40,977 nucleotides of DNA from assembly GCA_900759045.1 (NCBI GenBank), contig CAAETU010000058.1, positions 1-40,977 of the forward strand, given 5' to 3'. A model generated the notes under the pieces. It saw only the letters and a program-made list of their open reading frames with translations, had not been told where the DNA came from and did no database searches. Each line of letters starts with the position of its first letter. Positions within the stretch are counted from its first letter, which is position 1. Both the position numbers and the translations under genes were made by a program. This stretch comes from an uncultured Collinsella sp. GTDB taxonomy: Bacteria; Actinomycetota; Coriobacteriia; Coriobacteriales; Coriobacteriaceae. This document shows, one piece after another, positions 1 through 7,464 of the stretch.

Positions 1-46
1 GGAGGACCTCCACCACAGGGACCCGTACCCGTTCTGGCTGGATTAA
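1..46 (+). CDS. possible 3' end of an upstream gene (partial)
   Basis: The window may begin inside the last codons of a gene. The frame starting at base 2 reads EDLHHRDPYPFWLD and ends at a TAA at 44-46. The other two forward frames also stay open for a while (stops at 118-120 and about 90), so the frame choice is weak. I do not recognise the tail. The reading is offered only because the next convincing gene starts at 318. Confidence 0.2.
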   Translation, partial: EDLHHRDPYPFWLD

Positions 47-104
47 TGGATGGAAACGGATGTTCTATCGGGACACACATTTTGTCCTATAAGCCCACAA
101 AAAG

Positions 105-225
105 GTACAGGTTTTTGTAGAGGGTATGGAGATGCACCTAATGGCAGTACATTTTGCGCAATCTGGGCAAACGCTGATTAATTGCTCGTATAAAGTCATC
201 TATCTAAAGATACAAAAACCTGTAC
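105..225. repeat. inverted repeat pair bounding a 91-bp segment, candidate invertible control region
   Basis: GTACAGGTTTTTGTA at 105-119 recurs as its exact reverse complement at 211-225, and both arms have an A-rich CAAAA flank outside. The 91 bp between them (120-210) lie directly upstream of the antiterminator gene that heads the polysaccharide operon. In the present orientation there is only a weak candidate promoter inside (TTGCGC at 154-159, 17 bp, ATTAAT at 177-182). Short perfect repeats enclosing a promoter-sized segment upstream of a capsule operon are the classic layout of a recombinase-inverted phase switch, known for example in Bacteroides. No recombinase gene is in the window, so inversion is an inference. 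A long RNA hairpin is the alternative. Confidence 0.5.
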
Positions 226-317
226 TTTTGCGATTGCGCCTAGCTGCGAGCGAGAAGTCTGTTCTAAACGCCCCTGCATTTGCGTGCATCGCAAAGCCAA
301 AAGAGGGGGGCGAGAAC

Positions 318-908
318 ATGGAACAGACGGCACGGCGCCAAGAGCAGCTGCCGGGCGCATTTAACGGCGCTACCACCAACAGCCAGCACGGCCGCGTCCG
401 CTGGTATCTGGTCCACACCCCCAATGGAAAAGAGCGCGAGACCTGCGAAAAGGTCCGCTGCATTATCCCGCACGAGTTGATGCAGGACGCATTTGTGATG
501 CAAAAGGAGTTCTGGTTTAAGCGGGACGGCGCCTGGTCGCTCCAAACCAAACCCATGTACAGGGAATATTTCTTCGTCGCTACGCACGATGCCGCCGCGC
601 TCGATAGGGCTTTGGCCCAGTTGAGCTTTGGCTGTCGCATCGCCGGCAGTAGGGAGCGGGCGTACATGCCCATGCCGGACGATGCGCAGGATTGGTATCG
701 CAGCGTGCTCGATGACGACGGCGTGGTGCGTAACAGCGTTGCGCGCATAGAAGACGGCGTGTTGCACATAGAACAGGGGCCCTTGGTGGGGCAAGAGGCC
801 CGTGTGCACAAGATCGACCGTCATAAGCGCTGGTGCCTGGTAGACGTGGGCGAAGGTAACTCCGCATTTAGGGAGCTGCTACCGCTCGACGTTCCCAGCA
901 AAACGTAA
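318..908 (+). CDS. NusG-family (LoaP-like) transcription antitermination protein
   Basis: A 196-residue specialised NusG paralogue. The NusG N-terminal (NGN) domain begins with WYLVHTPNGKE (residues 29-39), and a KOW-like stretch follows near the C-terminus (GPLVGQEARVHKIDRHKRW, about residues 153-171). Such proteins (RfaH, UpxY, LoaP) ride on RNA polymerase and let it read through terminators in long polysaccharide or secondary-metabolite operons. Here it is the first gene of an operon of about ten glycan genes, the usual position. The start at 318 is preferred over an open frame from 126 because it has a G-rich ribosome site (GAGGGGGG, ending 6 nt upstream) and leaves the residues ahead of the NGN domain short. 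The longer frame would run through the inverted-repeat control region. The exact subfamily cannot be fixed by eye. Confidence 0.85.
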   Translation: MEQTARRQEQLPGAFNGATTNSQHGRVRWYLVHTPNGKERETCEKVRCIIPHELMQDAFVMQKEFWFKRDGAWSLQTKPMYREYFFVATHDAAALDRALAQLSFGCRIAGSRERAYMPMPDDAQDWYRSVLDDDGVVRNSVARIEDGVLHIEQGPLVGQEARVHKIDRHKRWCLVDVGEGNSAFRELLPLDVPSKT

Positions 909-986
909 GGGAGACGTCGCACTGGCAATTCGTTCGCATTTTTGAATTTACCGATTGTGGGATTCCTGGGGAACGGGGACGTGTTT

Positions 987-1742
987 TTGACTGTGGCTGC
1001 TAAAGAAGTAACAAAGAGCTGTGCGCCTGCGGGGGCGGCACTGATTGCCCAGGCCATGGACCGGCGCGAGGGCGCCGGCCGTTACAAGGCCATGCAATCC
1101 ATCATGGACTGGGACCGCTCGCGCTTGGCATATAGGGCAGTGAAGCGCGCATTCGACATCGTGTTCAGCGGTGCCGTGCTCGTCGTCATCGCTGTGCCCA
1201 GCCTGGTGCTGGCCGCGGCCATCCGACTGGAGAGCGAGGGCAGCCCCTTCTATAGTCAGATCCGCGTTGGCCGCACCCGTCCCGACGGTAGTTTGACTAC
1301 CTTCCGCATGTGGAAGTTCCGCTCCATGTACAAGGACGCCGACGAGCGCCTCGCCGAGCTCAGGGAGCAGAACGAGATCGCCGGCGCCATGTTCAAGATG
1401 AAGAATGACCCGCGTGTCACCAAGATTGGAAAGTTCATCCGCAAGCACTCCATCGACGAGTTCCCGCAGTTCCTGAACGTGTTCATGGGTCAGATGTCCG
1501 TCGTCGGCCCGCGCCCGCCGCTGCCCAACGAGGTCGCGGAGTATACCGAGTACGACCTGCAGCGCTTGGCTGTGAAGCCGGGCATTACCGGCTGGTGGCA
1601 GGTGACTGACCGCAACGATACCGACTTCGACGGCATGGTCCGCCGTGATTTGGAGTACATCGCCAAGCGCGGCCCCATCACGGACTTGAAGATTGTTCTC
1701 CTCACGGTCGTTGAGGTCTTTACCGGTGGAGGTGCTTGCTAA
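987..1742 (+). CDS. undecaprenyl-phosphate sugar-1-phosphate transferase (bacterial sugar transferase family)
   Basis: The initiating enzyme of repeat-unit assembly: it moves a sugar-1-phosphate from a nucleotide sugar onto undecaprenyl phosphate in the membrane. Family marks are clear: a hydrophobic segment after the N-terminus (IVFSGAVLVVIAVPSLVLAA), then the catalytic core with WKFRSMYKDADE, HSIDEFPQFLNV, MSVVGPRPPLP and KPGITGWWQV. It belongs to the short PglC/WbaP-C-terminal class, lacking the extra N-terminal membrane domain of full WbaP. The chosen TTG start at 987 follows GGGGAACGGGGACG; the frame is open from 942, and ATG codons at 1056 and 1092 are further alternatives. Its stop TAA ends one base before the next gene's ATG, so the two are translationally coupled. 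The sugar specificity is not readable from sequence. Confidence 0.88.
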   Translation: MTVAAKEVTKSCAPAGAALIAQAMDRREGAGRYKAMQSIMDWDRSRLAYRAVKRAFDIVFSGAVLVVIAVPSLVLAAAIRLESEGSPFYSQIRVGRTRPDGSLTTFRMWKFRSMYKDADERLAELREQNEIAGAMFKMKNDPRVTKIGKFIRKHSIDEFPQFLNVFMGQMSVVGPRPPLPNEVAEYTEYDLQRLAVKPGITGWWQVTDRNDTDFDGMVRRDLEYIAKRGPITDLKIVLLTVVEVFTGGGAC

Positions 1743-2846
1743 ATGACTGAACCGGTTAGGGTGGCTCAGGTTGTTGGAAAGATGGTTGGTGGCGGCGTCG
1801 AAGCTGTCGTTATGAATTACTATCGTCACATCGATCGCGGTAAAGTGCAGTTTGACTTTCTTGTTGATTCCGATTCGACGCTTGTTCCCCGTGACGAGAT
1901 CGAATCGCTCGGTGGCAGGGTCTTTGAGATACCGCCCTATCAGCATGTAGCTGAATACCAGCGAGAGCTTCAGCGTCTCTTTAAGCAAGAGGGCTGGAAG
2001 ATTGTCCATAGTCACATCAACGCGCTTTCGGTCTTTCCTCTTCGTGCTGCGAAGAAGGCGGGTGTCCCCGTGCGTATCGCCCATAGCCACTCTACGAGTG
2101 GTAGGGGTGAGTATGCCAAGAATGCCCTGAAGGCCGTGCTGAAAACGCAATCAAACCGGTATCCGACTCACCGTTTTGCATGTAGTAAATTCGCTGGTGA
2201 ATGGTTATTTGGATCGAGTTCTCAATTTGTAGTCATGCGTAATGCTGTCGACTTGTCTGTTTTCGCGCCAGATGATGAGGATCGCCTAAGGACGCGGCGA
2301 TCGCTTGGTGTTGCTGATGGACAGCTTCTAATTGGGCACATTGGTCGTTTTACAGAGCAGAAGAATCACTCATATTTGCTTAATATATTCGATCAGGTTT
2401 TAAAGATTCGTAATGATGCAGTTTTAGTTTTGGTTGGTTCTGGTCCGTGCGTTGAACAGATAAAGGACCAAGCTGATTGTCTGGGGATTAGCCATTCTGT
2501 TCGGTTTTTGGGCACTAGAAGCGACGCAGCATCTTTATATCGAGCATTTGATGTTTTCTGCCTGCCGAGCCTGTATGAAGGCCTCCCAATGGTCGGAGTT
2601 GAATGCCAGGCATCGCATACACCCATTCTTGCGTCTGATACCGTTACCTCTGAGACCGCTGTTACATCCATGATGCAATTTGAATCACTTTCTAGCTCCT
2701 GTATAAAGTGGGCCGAAAGACTTATTGAGTTGAGCACAGAGGTCTTCGCGCCTGGCGACGATGCCGGTTTGCAGGTATTTGAAATTAATGCTGCGGCCAG
2801 AGTGTTATTGGATTGTTATATGACCTATTTAGGTTCTGTTGATTAA
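1743..2846 (+). CDS. glycosyltransferase family 4 (GT-B fold)
   Basis: A 367-residue GT-B glycosyltransferase. The N-terminal Rossmann domain opens with RVAQVVGKMVGGGVEAVV, the glycine-rich acceptor-side loop common in EpsF-like enzymes, and includes IVHSHINALSVFPLR. The C-terminal nucleotide-sugar domain begins near residue 190 (LLIGHIGRFTEQKNH) and holds the donor-binding motif PSLYEGLPMVGVECQ near residue 275, whose E-x7-E spacing is typical of GT4. It probably adds one sugar to the lipid-linked repeat unit on the cytoplasmic face of the membrane. It starts directly after the sugar transferase stop. Base composition falls from here to the flippase gene, with many A/T-ending codons, suggesting that this block was acquired separately from the GC-rich core. 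Donor and linkage are unknown. Confidence 0.85.
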   Translation: MTEPVRVAQVVGKMVGGGVEAVVMNYYRHIDRGKVQFDFLVDSDSTLVPRDEIESLGGRVFEIPPYQHVAEYQRELQRLFKQEGWKIVHSHINALSVFPLRAAKKAGVPVRIAHSHSTSGRGEYAKNALKAVLKTQSNRYPTHRFACSKFAGEWLFGSSSQFVVMRNAVDLSVFAPDDEDRLRTRRSLGVADGQLLIGHIGRFTEQKNHSYLLNIFDQVLKIRNDAVLVLVGSGPCVEQIKDQADCLGISHSVRFLGTRSDAASLYRAFDVFCLPSLYEGLPMVGVECQASHTPILASDTVTSETAVTSMMQFESLSSSCIKWAERLIELSTEVFAPGDDAGLQVFEINAAARVLLDCYMTYLGSVD

Positions 2847-2855
2847 GGGGATAGC

Positions 2856-4043
2856 TTGACTATTACATGTTCTAAGCGAGTCGCAGTCGCGTCGTGTCAT
2901 GACAAAATCAACTTTGGCAGCGTTCTTCAGGCGTACGCGACCCAGCGTGCCCTTGAGGAGCTGGGAGTTGAAGTCAATACTATTGATAAACGTGGCCTGG
3001 GTCATGCTATTTCTGAAGGACGCAATGATTACTATCTTGAGCATCTATTTGATGTAGATCTTTATCGTGCAAAGCTGGGTTTTGTAAAGCATCGCATCAA
3101 GCAGAAGCTTGATGCTGACTTTGGAAAGAAAATGGCAAAGAGGAAAAGTGCATTTTCATCTTTCGAGTCAACACATTTTAGTTTTACTCCTCAAGCCGCT
3201 TCGTTTGAAGAACTTGGGGCGCTTGTGGCTGATTATGACAGCGTTGTTGTTGGCAGCGATCAGCTTTGGCTGCCTGTTAACATTGCTGGTAGGTACTTTA
3301 CACTATCTTTCGTGCAGCCTCCTGTCCGCAAGGTGTCTTATTCCACTAGTTTTGGAGTATCTTCCCTTTCTGAAAAATATCTTCGTAAAACAAAAGATTT
3401 TCTTTCCGATTTTTCGGCCATTTCTGTTCGCGAGGATACGGGAGCGGATTTGGTAGAGAAAGCTACGGGCGTCCGATGCTCTGTTGTATGCGACCCTACG
3501 ATGCTGCTGGCTAGAGATCAGTGGGCAAGCCTTGCTTGTTCCTCTTCGATTGACGTTCCTGACGAGCCCTATGTTTTCTGCTATTTCATGGGTAAGAATG
3601 CATGGAATCGTGAATGTGCCCAAGAGCTTGCCAAGCAGCATAATTTGAAGATCGTCGCCATTGCTCATCCCGATGAATATGTTAAGGCTGATGACGATTA
3701 CGCGGATTATTATCCTTGGGAAGCCGGTCCGGCTGAGTGGGTCAACTTGATTGCCTATGCTTCGTATGTCTGTACTGACTCTTTCCACGGAAGCGTTTTC
3801 TCAAATATTTTTGAGGTGCCCTTCTTCTCGTTCCGTCGCCACGAGAATATGGGTGCTCAGTCTACGAACTCACGTATTGATACATTGTTGCGTGTCCTTG
3901 GAAACTCCGATCGTATTTGCGAATCGAAGGATGCTTTCCGTGCCGCAATGGCAAATGAAATTGACTTTGTGTCAGTACGTCAACGACTTAATGTGTATAG
4001 GAATGAATCGGCCAATTGGCTTAAATCAGCTCTTGAGTTGTAG
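2856..4043 (+). CDS. polysaccharide pyruvyl transferase family protein
   Basis: A 395-residue member of the polysaccharide pyruvyl transferase family (CsaB/WcaK/EpsI type), which puts ketal-linked pyruvate from phosphoenolpyruvate on glycans. The N-terminus has KINFGSVLQAYATQRALEEL, the usual opening; the middle has VVGSDQLW and VSYSTSFGV; SAISVREDTGADLV and VVCDPTMLL follow. The C-terminal part has YVCTDSFHGSVFSNIF with the conserved S-F-H-G, and FFSFRRHENMGAQSTNSRI. The start is a TTG at 2856 preceded by AAGGGGATAGC. It lies 9 bp after the GT4 gene and 8 bp before an iron-sulfur protein gene; pyruvyl-transferase-like and F420-dehydrogenase-beta-like genes often occur together in glycan loci. 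Some family members may not transfer pyruvate, so the reaction is likely but unproven. Confidence 0.85.
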   Translation: MTITCSKRVAVASCHDKINFGSVLQAYATQRALEELGVEVNTIDKRGLGHAISEGRNDYYLEHLFDVDLYRAKLGFVKHRIKQKLDADFGKKMAKRKSAFSSFESTHFSFTPQAASFEELGALVADYDSVVVGSDQLWLPVNIAGRYFTLSFVQPPVRKVSYSTSFGVSSLSEKYLRKTKDFLSDFSAISVREDTGADLVEKATGVRCSVVCDPTMLLARDQWASLACSSSIDVPDEPYVFCYFMGKNAWNRECAQELAKQHNLKIVAIAHPDEYVKADDDYADYYPWEAGPAEWVNLIAYASYVCTDSFHGSVFSNIFEVPFFSFRRHENMGAQSTNSRIDTLLRVLGNSDRICESKDAFRAAMANEIDFVSVRQRLNVYRNESANWLKSALEL

Positions 4044-4051
4044 GGAACAGT

Positions 4052-5296
4052 ATGATCTCCATCACGGACAAAAGTAAATGCTGCGGTTGCGCTGCCTGTG
4101 CTCAAAAATGTCCCAAGCAGTGCATATCAATGGAATATGACGCCGAGGGCTGCGAGTACCCCGTAGTCAATGCTGACCAGTGTATTGATTGCGGATTATG
4201 CGAAAAGGCTTGCCCAGTGCTTAATGTTGATAAGGACGAGCCTAAGTCCCAACGAGCCTTTCTAGTCCAGCATAATGATCAAAAGGTGCTTGCTGAAAGC
4301 ACTTCTGGTGGAGCCTTCACTGCCCTTGCTCAGGCCGTGATTGCCAACGGCGGTATTGTGTTTGGTGCAGGTTATTTGCGCGGTGAACAGCTTGTGCGAG
4401 CCGAAGGAGCCCCTGGGCGACTTAAGGTCGGACATTTTTCTGTGGAAAGCGTTGATGAACTTTGGCGCTTCCGCAACAGTAAATATGTTCAGAGCGTTGT
4501 TGGCCCTGCGTATCCCGAGGTCAAACAACAACTAAAAACTGGACGTGAAGTTCTCTTTATTGGTACCCCTTGTCAATGCGAAGGCCTGCTTCGATTTTTG
4601 GGCGGCAAGCCGGCAAATTTACGCGTGGCAGACTTCGTCTGCCGCGCGAACCCCGCTCGCGCTGTGTTCGCGCGGCAGGTCGAATGGCTTGACGCAAAGG
4701 TTGGCGTAAAAGGTGAGACCGTTCTTTTTAGAGATAAATCACGGTTTGGCTATCGCTATTCAAATATGTGCGAGCTCGAAGGCGAGACTTTGTATGGTGA
4801 ACGGCTGTACAGTGAAGGTGTCGAAACAGATCCTTACCTAAGGGCCTTTTTTGCTGATCTTTCAGATCGACCCATTTGTTACGAATGCCCGTTTAAAAAG
4901 CGTTATCGCGTTACTGATTTGACTTGCTGGGATTTCTTCGATGTTTATCGACTCTCGAAAGAGTTCGACGACAATCGGGGCGTCACTCGAGTTCTCATCC
5001 AAAGCGATGAGGGACAAGAATTGCTTGATCGAGCCTCAAGCTATGCCCGTATGAAGGAGATTGATGTTGAGGCTGCAGTAGAAGGTGTTCGTGAACTTAC
5101 TAAGTCCGTGAAGCTGAATCCGCGTCGCGATGAATTCATGGCTGATGTGGCGAATCTGGATGGTGAGGAGCTTATGAATAAGTGGTTCCCCGATTCCGGA
5201 AAAGTAAAAGCCGAGCGCTTTGCTAGGCATACATGCGAAAAGCTTGGAATTTATGACCCGATGAAGCGTCTGGTTAAAAAAATCATCAAGAAGTAG
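4052..5296 (+). CDS. double [4Fe-4S] ferredoxin / F420 dehydrogenase beta-subunit-like protein
   Basis: A 414-residue redox protein. The N-terminus carries two ferredoxin-type clusters: C10-x2-C13-x2-C16-x3-C20-P and C44-x2-C47-x2-C50-x3-C54-P, each suited to one [4Fe-4S] cluster. The rest matches the coenzyme F420 hydrogenase/dehydrogenase beta-subunit N- and C-domains, with ESTSGGAFTALAQAV, FRNSKYVQS, VLFIGTPCQCEGLLRFL, VADFVCRANP and, later, RPICYECPFKKRYRVTDLTCWDF, which adds further conserved cysteines. It sits between a pyruvyl transferase gene and a GT32 gene. Such proteins are recurrent in exopolysaccharide loci, yet their reaction there is not established; reduction of a sugar intermediate or a link to pyruvylation are both guesses. 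Archaeal F420 use is not implied. Confidence 0.8.
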   Translation: MISITDKSKCCGCAACAQKCPKQCISMEYDAEGCEYPVVNADQCIDCGLCEKACPVLNVDKDEPKSQRAFLVQHNDQKVLAESTSGGAFTALAQAVIANGGIVFGAGYLRGEQLVRAEGAPGRLKVGHFSVESVDELWRFRNSKYVQSVVGPAYPEVKQQLKTGREVLFIGTPCQCEGLLRFLGGKPANLRVADFVCRANPARAVFARQVEWLDAKVGVKGETVLFRDKSRFGYRYSNMCELEGETLYGERLYSEGVETDPYLRAFFADLSDRPICYECPFKKRYRVTDLTCWDFFDVYRLSKEFDDNRGVTRVLIQSDEGQELLDRASSYARMKEIDVEAAVEGVRELTKSVKLNPRRDEFMADVANLDGEELMNKWFPDSGKVKAERFARHTCEKLGIYDPMKRLVKKIIKK

Positions 5297-5318
5297 CCTA
5301 TTGTTCGAAAGGGAATTG

Positions 5319-6071
5319 ATGATTCCTAAAGTTCTGCACTACATCTGGTTCGGTGGAAGTGAGCTTCCTGAACTTGAAAGAAAATGCATTGAGTCTTGGT
5401 CGAAGATCATGCCTGATTGGGAAATTCGTAGATGGGACGAAAGCAATTTCGATATAAATCAATGTGAATTTTGTCGTGAGGCATATGCCTCAAAAAAATG
5501 GGCGTTTGTCAGCGATTATGCGCGCTACAGAATACTGTATTCAGAGGGTGGAATCCTTCTCGATACAGATGTCGAAGTCCTGAAGCCTCTGGACGAGCTT
5601 TTAGATAATGAGGCTTTTGCGGGATTCATGAAGAATAATTTCTTCTTGAATCCCGGCCTCATCATGGGTTCTGAGGCCGGAAGCCATGTCATGAGCGATG
5701 TCGCAAAATTATATGAATCTATGAGATTTGAGATGCGAAAAGGCCGCAACTCTATGGATACCTCTCCGAGGGTGCTAACTGATTACCTGGAAGTGAGTTG
5801 TGCTCTTAAGAGAGATGGTTCATTTCAGCAGTTAAATGGTTTCACTGCATACCCTGCTACTTATTTTGATCCCCTAGACAGTCATAGTGGCAAGTTTGAA
5901 ATTACTGATGATACATATTCTATTCACCATTATTCAGGCACCTGGTTGTCACCCGCTAAGAAGTTCCGTGTTGAAATGCGGAAAAAGCTTGCGCCAGTAA
6001 TTGGACCCAAGCTGTCTTGGTTCATCTCCTCTGTTCTATCGGTACTTAGATTTGGAAGGAAGGCTTTTTAA
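5319..6071 (+). CDS. glycosyltransferase family 32 (DXD motif)
   Basis: A 250-residue glycosyltransferase of the DXD-containing capsular/mannosyltransferase OCH1-like group. It opens with IPKVLHYIWFGG (residues 2-13), contains SWSKIMPDWEIRRWDE, and has the metal- and nucleotide-sugar-binding region SDYARYRILYSEGG followed by the D-T-D triplet at residues 82-84. NPGLIMGSEAGSHVM and SIHHYSGTW are also typical. The ATG at 5319 is chosen because AAAGGGA lies 7 nt upstream; the frame opens with a TTG at 5301. Its stop TAA overlaps the next ATG by one base. The sugar donor cannot be told from the sequence. Confidence 0.85.
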   Translation: MIPKVLHYIWFGGSELPELERKCIESWSKIMPDWEIRRWDESNFDINQCEFCREAYASKKWAFVSDYARYRILYSEGGILLDTDVEVLKPLDELLDNEAFAGFMKNNFFLNPGLIMGSEAGSHVMSDVAKLYESMRFEMRKGRNSMDTSPRVLTDYLEVSCALKRDGSFQQLNGFTAYPATYFDPLDSHSGKFEITDDTYSIHHYSGTWLSPAKKFRVEMRKKLAPVIGPKLSWFISSVLSVLRFGRKAF

Positions 6072-6403
6072 TGGTTTCGTCTGCCTTAGACCACAATAAG
6101 CCTAGGGTTTTAGTATCTGGCCTTTCAAATGGGCTGGGTGGAACCGAAATCGTTGTTGGTAGGTATATAAAGGCCCTCAGCTCATATGCTACGTTTGAAT
6201 TTCTTGCTTCGTTTGAGGGACTTGGTGTTGCCGCAATTGAGGCCAAGCTTAACGGATTACCTTATGTCTGTTCATTTGGCGTTCCAGATGCGGCTGATAT
6301 TTCTGATAAATTTTTAAAATGCTCCTTTAATGTTGCCGAATGGATTAAAGCAATTATTTCTATGGGTCGTCCAAATAAGCTTGCGGGGGGCGTCTGTTTA
6401 TGA
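6071..6403 (+). pseudogene. internally deleted GT4 glycosyltransferase remnant
   Basis: The 110-residue frame joins the two ends of a GT4 glycosyltransferase with the middle missing. Residues 11-45 (RVLVSGLSNGLGGTEIVVG through FEFLA) match the start of the acceptor domain; the GT4 gene at 1743 has the same arrangement ending in FDFLV. At about residue 47 the text jumps to SFEGLGVAAIEAKLNGLP, the donor-binding E-x7-E block that normally lies some 200 residues later. The C-terminal helix region ends normally. The junction is near 6200-6217, and the deletion kept the frame. The product lacks most of both Rossmann domains, so enzyme activity is not expected, although start and stop still overlap both neighbours (TAATG and ATGA), preserving translational coupling. 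Confidence 0.82.
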
Positions 6404-7464
6404 CGTCAACAAGCAAGCAAGTAAATTGCTGTCAATCTTCCTTGGTCGACAATCCTCTCGTGAGCGTGATTGTGCCGATGTATAACGCTGAAAAAACGAT
6501 TCAAAAGACATTAAATAGTCTTCAGCGTCAGAGTGTGAGCAACATTGAAATAATTATTGTTGATGATGGGTCGACAGATCGTGGCGCTGAGCTAGTTATG
6601 GCTATTGCAGAGGGCGACAACCGGATTAAGCTGATTAGTCAAAACAATAGTGGTGTATGCGTGGCGCGTAATAGGGGTATCGATGAGGCCTCCGGTGATT
6701 GGGTGGCATTTGTTGATGCTGACGATATGCTGCCTATAAATGCAGTTAGGCTGTTGCTTGAATCCTCAGATGGCTGTAGCTTGGTTATCGGGGCTCTACT
6801 GAATGAGCATGGCGATTATTCGGGCAAGGCTATAAGCATCGACTGGAAAACAGCATGCTCTCTTAGCCTTGCATTTTGGGATAATGTTAATAAAGTTCCG
6901 TTTTCGAGCTTTACTAAAGGTGTTGTATTCCGAAGCGTTTGGGGAAAGATATTTAAGAAATCATTATTCCGGAATGGTTTTCTTAAATTTGAAGATGGCA
7001 TTCGTTTCGGTGAAGACGCGTTGTTTATGGTAGATGCTTATCGTCTGGCTGAAAGTGTAAAAGTAGTGGACTCGGCGGTCTATTGCTATGTCAACAATAG
7101 TGATTCAGTAACGAGAAATACTGATATCTCGGCTATCGAGAGTGTTGATAATTTACTGGTAAAACTATATGAGCTATGTCACGTGAATCCGGATTTAAGC
7201 GAACTATATAAGCAATCTGCAGTCAGGGAAGTCTTATCTTTGATTCGTAATTGTGCACGTTTGGAATCGAATCAGCTTTTTAAGCCTGTCTCTAATATGG
7301 TCTGCCAGTCGTATTTCAGCTATTTAATGGAAGGCTTTGCTTCTCACCGCTATTCACGTCGATTTATCTCTGAAGTGAAAAATCGCATTACGATCCGTCT
7401 TCTTCTTGCGAGGCGTGTTATGGCTGCAATTGGCTTTACTAAGTTTGTTTATGGGGTACGTTAA
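6400..7464 (+). CDS. glycosyltransferase family 2 (GT-A fold)
   Basis: A 354-residue GT2 enzyme. PLVSVIVPMYNAEKTIQKTL starts the GT-A domain at residue 19; VDDGSTD at 54-60 binds the nucleotide; NNSGVCVARNRGIDEASGDW and the D-A-D metal motif at residues 106-108 (FVDADD) follow. The acceptor side has RFGEDALFMVDAYRLAE, the E-D pair typical of capsule GT2 enzymes. The C-terminal 100 residues are less conserved and basic. The ATG overlaps the stop of the deleted GT4 frame by four bases (ATGA). It probably adds one residue to the repeat unit on the cytoplasmic face of the membrane; the sugar is unknown. Confidence 0.88.
   Translation: MTSTSKQVNCCQSSLVDNPLVSVIVPMYNAEKTIQKTLNSLQRQSVSNIEIIIVDDGSTDRGAELVMAIAEGDNRIKLISQNNSGVCVARNRGIDEASGDWVAFVDADDMLPINAVRLLLESSDGCSLVIGALLNEHGDYSGKAISIDWKTACSLSLAFWDNVNKVPFSSFTKGVVFRSVWGKIFKKSLFRNGFLKFEDGIRFGEDALFMVDAYRLAESVKVVDSAVYCYVNNSDSVTRNTDISAIESVDNLLVKLYELCHVNPDLSELYKQSAVREVLSLIRNCARLESNQLFKPVSNMVCQSYFSYLMEGFASHRYSRRFISEVKNRITIRLLLARRVMAAIGFTKFVYGVR

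Noticed and set aside
71..87. Small GGACA/TGTCC hairpin upstream of the inverted repeats
   Set aside because: A 5-bp stem with no T-run is too weak to call a terminator or a protein target.
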